A DNA stretch of 5,748 bases, from contig DATMBJ010000064.1 in the NCBI GenBank assembly GCA_035559315.1, positions 1-5,748 of the forward strand. Reading direction: 5' to 3'. The notes under the pieces are model-generated. The model saw nothing but the letters and a program-made list of their open reading frames with translations. It made no database searches and was not told the origin of the DNA. The DNA is from DATLZM01 sp035559315 (GTDB lineage Bacteria; Actinomycetota; UBA4738; HRBIN12). A program made the translations under genes and the position numbers. Positions 4,074 to 5,748 of the stretch are shown piece by piece (position 1 is the stretch's first letter; each line of letters begins with the position of its first letter).

Positions 4074-5748
4074 TCAGGATCCCCCGGCCGCCGCGGCCCG
4101 CTCGCGGACCTTCTCCACCCGGATCGCGGTGGCCTTGAACTCGGAGGTCCCGGACTTGGGATCCCAGGCCTCGATCGTGAGCAGGTTCGTGTTCACCTGG
4201 TCGGGGAAGTGGAGAGTCATGAACGCGAGCCCCGGCCGGAGCGAGGGGTCGACCCGGACCGGCGCCAGCACCTCGCCCCGGCGCGAGACGACCCGGACCG
4301 TCTCGCCCTCGGCGAGCCCGAGGCGGAGGGCGTCCTCCGGGGAGAGGTCGATGGTCTCGCCCCACCGGAGCGGCGAGCGGTACAGGTTCGACTGGACCCC
4401 GGAGTTGAACGAGTCCAGCCGCCGCCCGGTCGTGAGCCGGATCGGGAACTCCTCCGTGAGCGCGTCCACCGGCGGCTCCCACTCCACCGGCGAGAACGGG
4501 GCCGGGCGACCGCGCTCCGCGGGGTCCTCGGCCCAGAGCCTCGCGTGGAGGAACTTCGAGCCGGGGTGCTCCTCGTCCCAGCAGGGCCACTGGATGCCGC
4601 CCATCTCCTCGAGCCGTCGGTAGCTCATCCCCCGGTGCATCGGCGAGAGCGAGCGGAGCTCGTCCCAGGCCTCCTCGGCGGTGGGGTGCCCCCAGTCCCG
4701 GCCGAGGCGGCGGGCCAGCTCGGCGATGATCCAGAGGTCGTCCCGGGCCTGCCCCGGCGGGTCCAGGGCCTTGCGCACCCGCTGCACCCGCCGTTCGCTC
4801 GAGGTGACCGTCCCCTCGGCCTCGCACCAGGCGAGGGCGGCGGGGAGCACGACGTGGGCGAGCTCCGCGGTCTGGGTCAGGAACACGTCCTGGACGACCA
4901 GGTGCTCGAGCCCGCGGAGCAGGCGAACGGCCCGGCCCGCGTCGGCCTCGGTCGTGGCCGGGTTCTCCCCGATCACGTACAGGGCCCGGAGCTCACCGTG
5001 CTCCATCGCCTCGAACATCTGGGTGAGGTGCAGCCCGCGCCGGGGGATGATCTCGCAGCCCCAGGCCTCCTCGAACCGCCGGCGGGCCTCGGCGTCCTCC
5101 TCGATGTCCTGGAAGCCGGGGAGCTTGTTGGGGATGGCGCCCATGTCGCCGCCGCCCTGGACGTTGTTCTGGCCCCGGAGGGGGTTCAGCCCGCTCCCGT
5201 AGCGCCCGACGTGGCCGGTGAGGAGGGCCAGGTTGATCAGCGCGAGGACGTTGTCGACGGCGTTGTGGTGCTCGGTGATCCCGAGGGTCCAGCAGATCTG
5301 CGCGCGGTCCGCCTTCGCGTAGGCGTGGGCGAGCTCCCGGATCACGTCCCTCGGCACGCCCGTGATCTCCTCGGCCCGCTCGAGCGTGTAGGGCTCGACG
5401 CACGCCCGGTACTCCTCGAAGCCGGTCGTCGCCCGCGCGATGAACGTCCGGTTCTCGAGGCCGGCGGCGATGATCTCCCGGCCGATCGCGTTCGCGAGCG
5501 CGATGTCCGACCCCACGTCGATCCCGAGCCAGACGTCGGCCCACCGCGCGGAGCTCGTGCGCCGGGGGTCCACCGCGTAGAGGCGCGCGCCCCTGCGCAC
5601 GCCCTTCAGGACGTGGTGGAAGAAGATCGGGTGGGTCTCCCTCGCGTTGGAGCCCCACAGCACGATCAGGTCCGTGTTCTCGATCTCCTCGTACGAGCTG
5701 GTGCCGCCCCCCGCACCGAACACCGTGGCCAGACCGACCACGCTCGGC
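4074..5748 (-). CDS. Formate dehydrogenase catalytic (molybdopterin) subunit, N-terminus cut by window edge
   Basis: Catalytic subunit of a bis-MGD (Mo or W) formate dehydrogenase. The frame is open through the right edge, with Pro-Ser codons at 5747-5742, so the 557 visible residues lack the N-terminus. Numbering from the GTG codon at 5741 as residue 1, family motifs are: WGSNARETHP (29-38); GITEHHNAVDNVLALINLAL (154-173); NPLRGQNNVQGGGDMGAIPN (186-205); GENPATTEADA (258-268); EGTVTSSERRVQRVRKAL (309-326); and a C-terminal molydopterin-binding beta-barrel from about 432 to 545. In E. coli FdhF the catalytic Sec140-His141 precedes Gly-Pro-Ser-Val. The visible PSV puts the equivalent residue about three codons beyond the edge. 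Arg189 lies 192 residues after the predicted His, the same spacing as His141-Arg333 in FdhF, so the formate-binding Arg appears conserved. The C-terminal LTTGRRLDSFNSG resembles FdsA-type NAD-linked enzymes as I remember them. The stop is TGA at 4076-4074, and the NuoEF gene follows after 9 nt. Formate dehydrogenase is well supported; Sec versus Cys and Mo versus W cannot be seen. Confidence 0.93.
   Translation of the reverse strand, partial: PSVVGLATVFGAGGGTSSYEEIENTDLIVLWGSNARETHPIFFHHVLKGVRRGARLYAVDPRRTSSARWADVWLGIDVGSDIALANAIGREIIAAGLENRTFIARATTGFEEYRACVEPYTLERAEEITGVPRDVIRELAHAYAKADRAQICWTLGITEHHNAVDNVLALINLALLTGHVGRYGSGLNPLRGQNNVQGGGDMGAIPNKLPGFQDIEEDAEARRRFEEAWGCEIIPRRGLHLTQMFEAMEHGELRALYVIGENPATTEADAGRAVRLLRGLEHLVVQDVFLTQTAELAHVVLPAALAWCEAEGTVTSSERRVQRVRKALDPPGQARDDLWIIAELARRLGRDWGHPTAEEAWDELRSLSPMHRGMSYRRLEEMGGIQWPCWDEEHPGSKFLHARLWAEDPAERGRPAPFSPVEWEPPVDALTEEFPIRLTTGRRLDSFNSGVQSNLYRSPLRWGETIDLSPEDALRLGLAEGETVRVVSRRGEVLAPVRVDPSLRPGLAFMTLHFPDQVNTNLLTIEAWDPKSGTSEFKATAIRVEKVRERAAAAGGS

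Noticed and set aside
3832..4623. Plus-strand open frame of 263 codons.
   Set aside because: Ser/Arg-rich shadow opposite the start of NuoEF and the end of the catalytic gene; no motif and no convincing ribosome-binding site.
2182..4827. Minus-strand frame open from 4827 into the Fe-S subunit, seeming to make a 1209-residue protein.
   Set aside because: Only the part from ATG 2181 onward has protein-like sequence. The upstream part is an Arg/Gly/Pro-rich out-of-frame reading of the NuoEF and catalytic genes.
1198..5748. Alternative reading of the cluster as a NAD-linked [NiFe] or electron-bifurcating [FeFe] hydrogenase, or complex I.
   Set aside because: NuoEF and the HoxU-like protein would fit, but there is no [NiFe] large/small subunit, no H-cluster motif and no membrane subunit, while the catalytic gene has clear formate dehydrogenase motifs, including the spaced Arg.
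1..5748. tRNA or rRNA genes, CRISPR arrays, insertion sequences, attachment sites and riboswitches.
   Set aside because: I saw no repeated units, terminal inverted repeats, transposase motifs or tRNA-like arms. Many short GC palindromes occur inside genes, but at this base composition they are expected by chance.

Overview
The window is a very GC-rich bacterial segment (roughly three quarters G+C by eye, with nearly every codon ending in G or C). All supported genes lie on the minus strand and read as one tightly packed operon from right to left. Nothing in it fixes the taxon. A high-GC soil or subsurface bacterium (for example Rokubacteria/Methylomirabilota-like, actinobacterial, gemmatimonadal or myxobacterial) would fit, but that is a guess from composition and gene style.

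Layout in transcription order: (1) 5748-4074, the catalytic molybdopterin (bis-MGD) subunit of a formate dehydrogenase, cut by the right edge just after its active-site residue; (2) 4064-2181, a fused NuoE-NuoF flavin/NADH subunit; (3) 2181-1198, a ferredoxin-like electron-transfer subunit with a NuoG/HoxU-type [2Fe-2S] domain, two [4Fe-4S] motifs and, unexpectedly, a complete [4Fe-4S] domain of the kind normally found at the N-terminus of molybdopterin oxidoreductases; (4) 1192-536, MobA, which makes the guanylated molybdopterin cofactor; (5) 475-323, a 50-residue small ORF of unknown function; (6) 294-67, a 75-residue remnant of a cyclic-nucleotide-binding domain protein that lacks the middle of the fold. 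A strong GC hairpin at 35-65 follows the last stop codon and may end the transcript. Junctions are 9 nt, a 1-nt stop/start overlap, 5 nt, 60 nt and 28 nt. No gap is large enough to hide another substantial gene, and I see no internal promoter.

Together, genes 1-3 look like a soluble NAD+-linked formate dehydrogenase. Formate would be oxidised at the Mo/W site, electrons would pass along the Fe-S chain of subunit 3, and NAD+ would be reduced at the FMN of subunit 2. The reverse reaction, CO2 reduction, is also possible. MobA supplies the cofactor. FdhD, the sulfurtransferase that activates such enzymes, is not in the window.

The most notable points are the [4Fe-4S] domain carried by a separate polypeptide, which suggests a split or duplicated catalytic subunit; the loss of the His-Cys3 cluster from that polypeptide; the internally deleted cyclic-nucleotide-binding protein; and the unannotated 50-residue ORF.
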